In this document: one piece after another, positions 13,850 through 14,936 of the stretch | Layout of the letters: each line of letters starts with the position of its first letter | How positions within the stretch are numbered: position 1 is the stretch's first letter | NCBI GenBank assembly: GCA_021737445.1 | Contig: JAIPDY010000061.1 | Coordinates: 1-14,936 of the forward strand | Direction: 5' to 3' | DNA length: 14,936 nucleotides | From: Desulfotignum sp. | Lineage (GTDB): Bacteria > Desulfobacterota > Desulfobacteria > Desulfobacterales > Desulfobacteraceae | Translations under genes and position numbers: made by a program | Notes under the pieces: model-generated | The model's database searches: none | Told to the model about the DNA's origin: nothing | Seen by the model: only the letters and a program-made list of their open reading frames with translations

Positions 13850-14936
13850 TTAACTCCTTGGGGATAGTTTATGTACCACCCGGGCTGCCTCACTTACCCC
13901 CCAGGCCTGGGCATCACACCCCCTGGGGGTATGGGGGAAATCCCCGTCCAGGATCTCAGGGATATATCCGGCAGCACCGGTTCTCATCAGATGTTTCACA
14001 CTGCCCAGCCAGGCCAGGCAGGTGGCATGGCTTTCAGGGCCGAACACGGTGGCCCAGGCTTCGCAGAATACAGCAAACTGCCAGGTCCAGGCCGTCCCGT
14101 TGTGATAGGCTGGTTTTCTTTTTGTATCTTCATCACCTTTGTACTCCCCGGCATAGGGATGGACCGGATCATTGAGCGCCACCCCGTTATGTTCCACAGC
14201 CAGAGGCACAGACAGCTTTCGGTCAGCCAGGCTTCTGATCCCGCCCGGCACCAGCAGTTCCAGGCAGGTTTCCACTGTTTTTTGTGCCATCTCCCCGGGC
14301 GCTATGACTCCTAAGGTGAGCAGCAGCAGCTGATTGGGCCTCAGGGCATCATCGGCAGCTGCAATGGATGCTTTCCCGTCTCCATGCAGGCAGTCACTGA
14401 AAAATCCCAAAGACTCATTCCAGAACAACGTCTTGACAGCCTGCTTTACCCTGCCCGCTTTTTTGTCCCATCCATTTTCCGGGTCAATGGTTTCCAGCAG
14501 CACCAGGGCGTTATGCCACAGGGCCTGGATCTCCACCGGATATCCCTGACGGGGGGAGCCGGCCGGAAAATTGGTGTCCATCCAGGTAAAATGGGCCGGA
14601 CTGTACAAAAGATGTGTATCCGGATCAGCCCGGACCCCGGTGGGAGTCCCGTTTTCAATGGACCGGGCCATGTCAATCAGCACCTGTTTTATGGTCCGGT
14701 CTCCCAGGTCCTGATCCAGAAACGATGGATCACCGGTTTTTTCCATAAGGTCTTTGCAGCAGGCAAAAAACCACAACGGCGCATCCGAGGTTTCGATATT
14801 GCCGGCATCTTCACCGCAGATCATGTTGGGAAGGGTGCCCCGGTTTTCAAACCGGCCGAACAGATGCAGCACAGCCAGGGCATCAGATATCTGTCCCAGT
14901 TCAATCAGGCTTCTGCAAAATATCAGACTGTCTCGG
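13850..14936 (-). CDS. Glycogen debranching enzyme, amylo-alpha-1,6-glucosidase C-terminal part (N-terminus off window)
   Basis: The reading frame is open to the right edge, so 361 C-terminal residues are visible and the gene starts outside. The first residues read RDSLIF, matching the G-R-D-[ST]-L motif that opens the (alpha/alpha)6 barrel of GDE_C/GH133-like enzymes. Then follow GRFENRGTLPNM, an acidic segment before SDAPLWFFAC, and near the end YHNGTAWTWQF, a conserved substrate-site signature. HPYAGEYKGDE and DAQAWGVSEAARV complete the family pattern. These enzymes hydrolyse the alpha-1,6 glucose stub left at branch points once phosphorylase has shortened the outer chain. A GTG inside the frame at 14872 could be mistaken for a start, but the upstream codons clearly belong to the same domain. 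It is the first visible gene of the minus-strand glycogen operon, 9 bases before the second phosphorylase. Whether an N-terminal transferase part exists cannot be seen. Confidence 0.9.
   Translation of the reverse strand, partial: RDSLIFCRSLIELGQISDALAVLHLFGRFENRGTLPNMICGEDAGNIETSDAPLWFFACCKDLMEKTGDPSFLDQDLGDRTIKQVLIDMARSIENGTPTGVRADPDTHLLYSPAHFTWMDTNFPAGSPRQGYPVEIQALWHNALVLLETIDPENGWDKKAGRVKQAVKTLFWNESLGFFSDCLHGDGKASIAAADDALRPNQLLLLTLGVIAPGEMAQKTVETCLELLVPGGIRSLADRKLSVPLAVEHNGVALNDPVHPYAGEYKGDEDTKRKPAYHNGTAWTWQFAVFCEAWATVFGPESHATCLAWLGSVKHLMRTGAAGYIPEILDGDFPHTPRGCDAQAWGVSEAARVVHKLSPRS

Noticed and set aside
1..14936. CRISPR arrays, tRNA or rRNA genes, insertion sequences, prophage or defence genes
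   Set aside because: No regular spaced repeats, cloverleaf sequence, transposase, integrase or recognised defence domain was seen on either strand. The gene set is metabolic and stress-related.

Overview
The window is about 15 kb of compact bacterial chromosome of moderate GC, with almost every base in a gene. The longest gene-free stretch is 183 bases, so no large non-coding region needs a separate account. Gene content and protein style suggest an anaerobic deltaproteobacterium (Desulfobacterota), probably of the Desulfobacter/Desulfotignum kind. The reasons are the rubredoxin-less ferritin-like protein, a Cache-PAS protein ending in a bare HisKA domain, the DUF523-DUF1722 fusion and a eukaryote-type branching enzyme. 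The lineage is an inference from recall, not a search result.

The left part (1-5106) is a mixed housekeeping and stress region. It starts with the N-terminal part of a lipoprotein-like metallo-beta-lactamase-fold hydrolase on the minus strand, cut by the window edge. On the plus strand follow a DUF523-DUF1722 protein related to thiouracil desulfidase, a ferritin-like (rubrerythrin-type) di-iron protein, and a membrane Cache-PAS sensor that stops after its phospho-acceptor domain with no ATPase domain. A hairpin separates this run from two minus-strand genes, a small MscS-family mechanosensitive channel and a short hibernation-promoting factor (HPF).

The right part (5290-14936) is a glycogen locus. 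A classical glycogen phosphorylase (GT35) lies on the plus strand, divergent from hpf. Converging on it with a 10-base gap is a tight minus-strand operon. In transcription order this is an amylo-alpha-1,6-glucosidase/debranching enzyme (GH133-like, cut by the right edge), a second GT35 phosphorylase of the DUF3417/Thermotoga-like type, a GT5 glycogen synthase, and a GH13_8 branching enzyme of the type usual in eukaryotes. Together these elongate (GlgA), branch (GlgB), phosphorolyse (two phosphorylases) and debranch (GDE) an internal alpha-glucan. No ADP-glucose pyrophosphorylase (glgC) or phosphoglucomutase is visible.

No transposase, integrase, CRISPR array, rRNA or tRNA was recognised, and no wholly new system stands out. 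The points most worth a second look are the HisKA-only sensor, the Cys-to-Ser change in the DUF523 domain, the eukaryote-type branching enzyme, the pairing of two different phosphorylases, and the shared control region between hpf and glgP.
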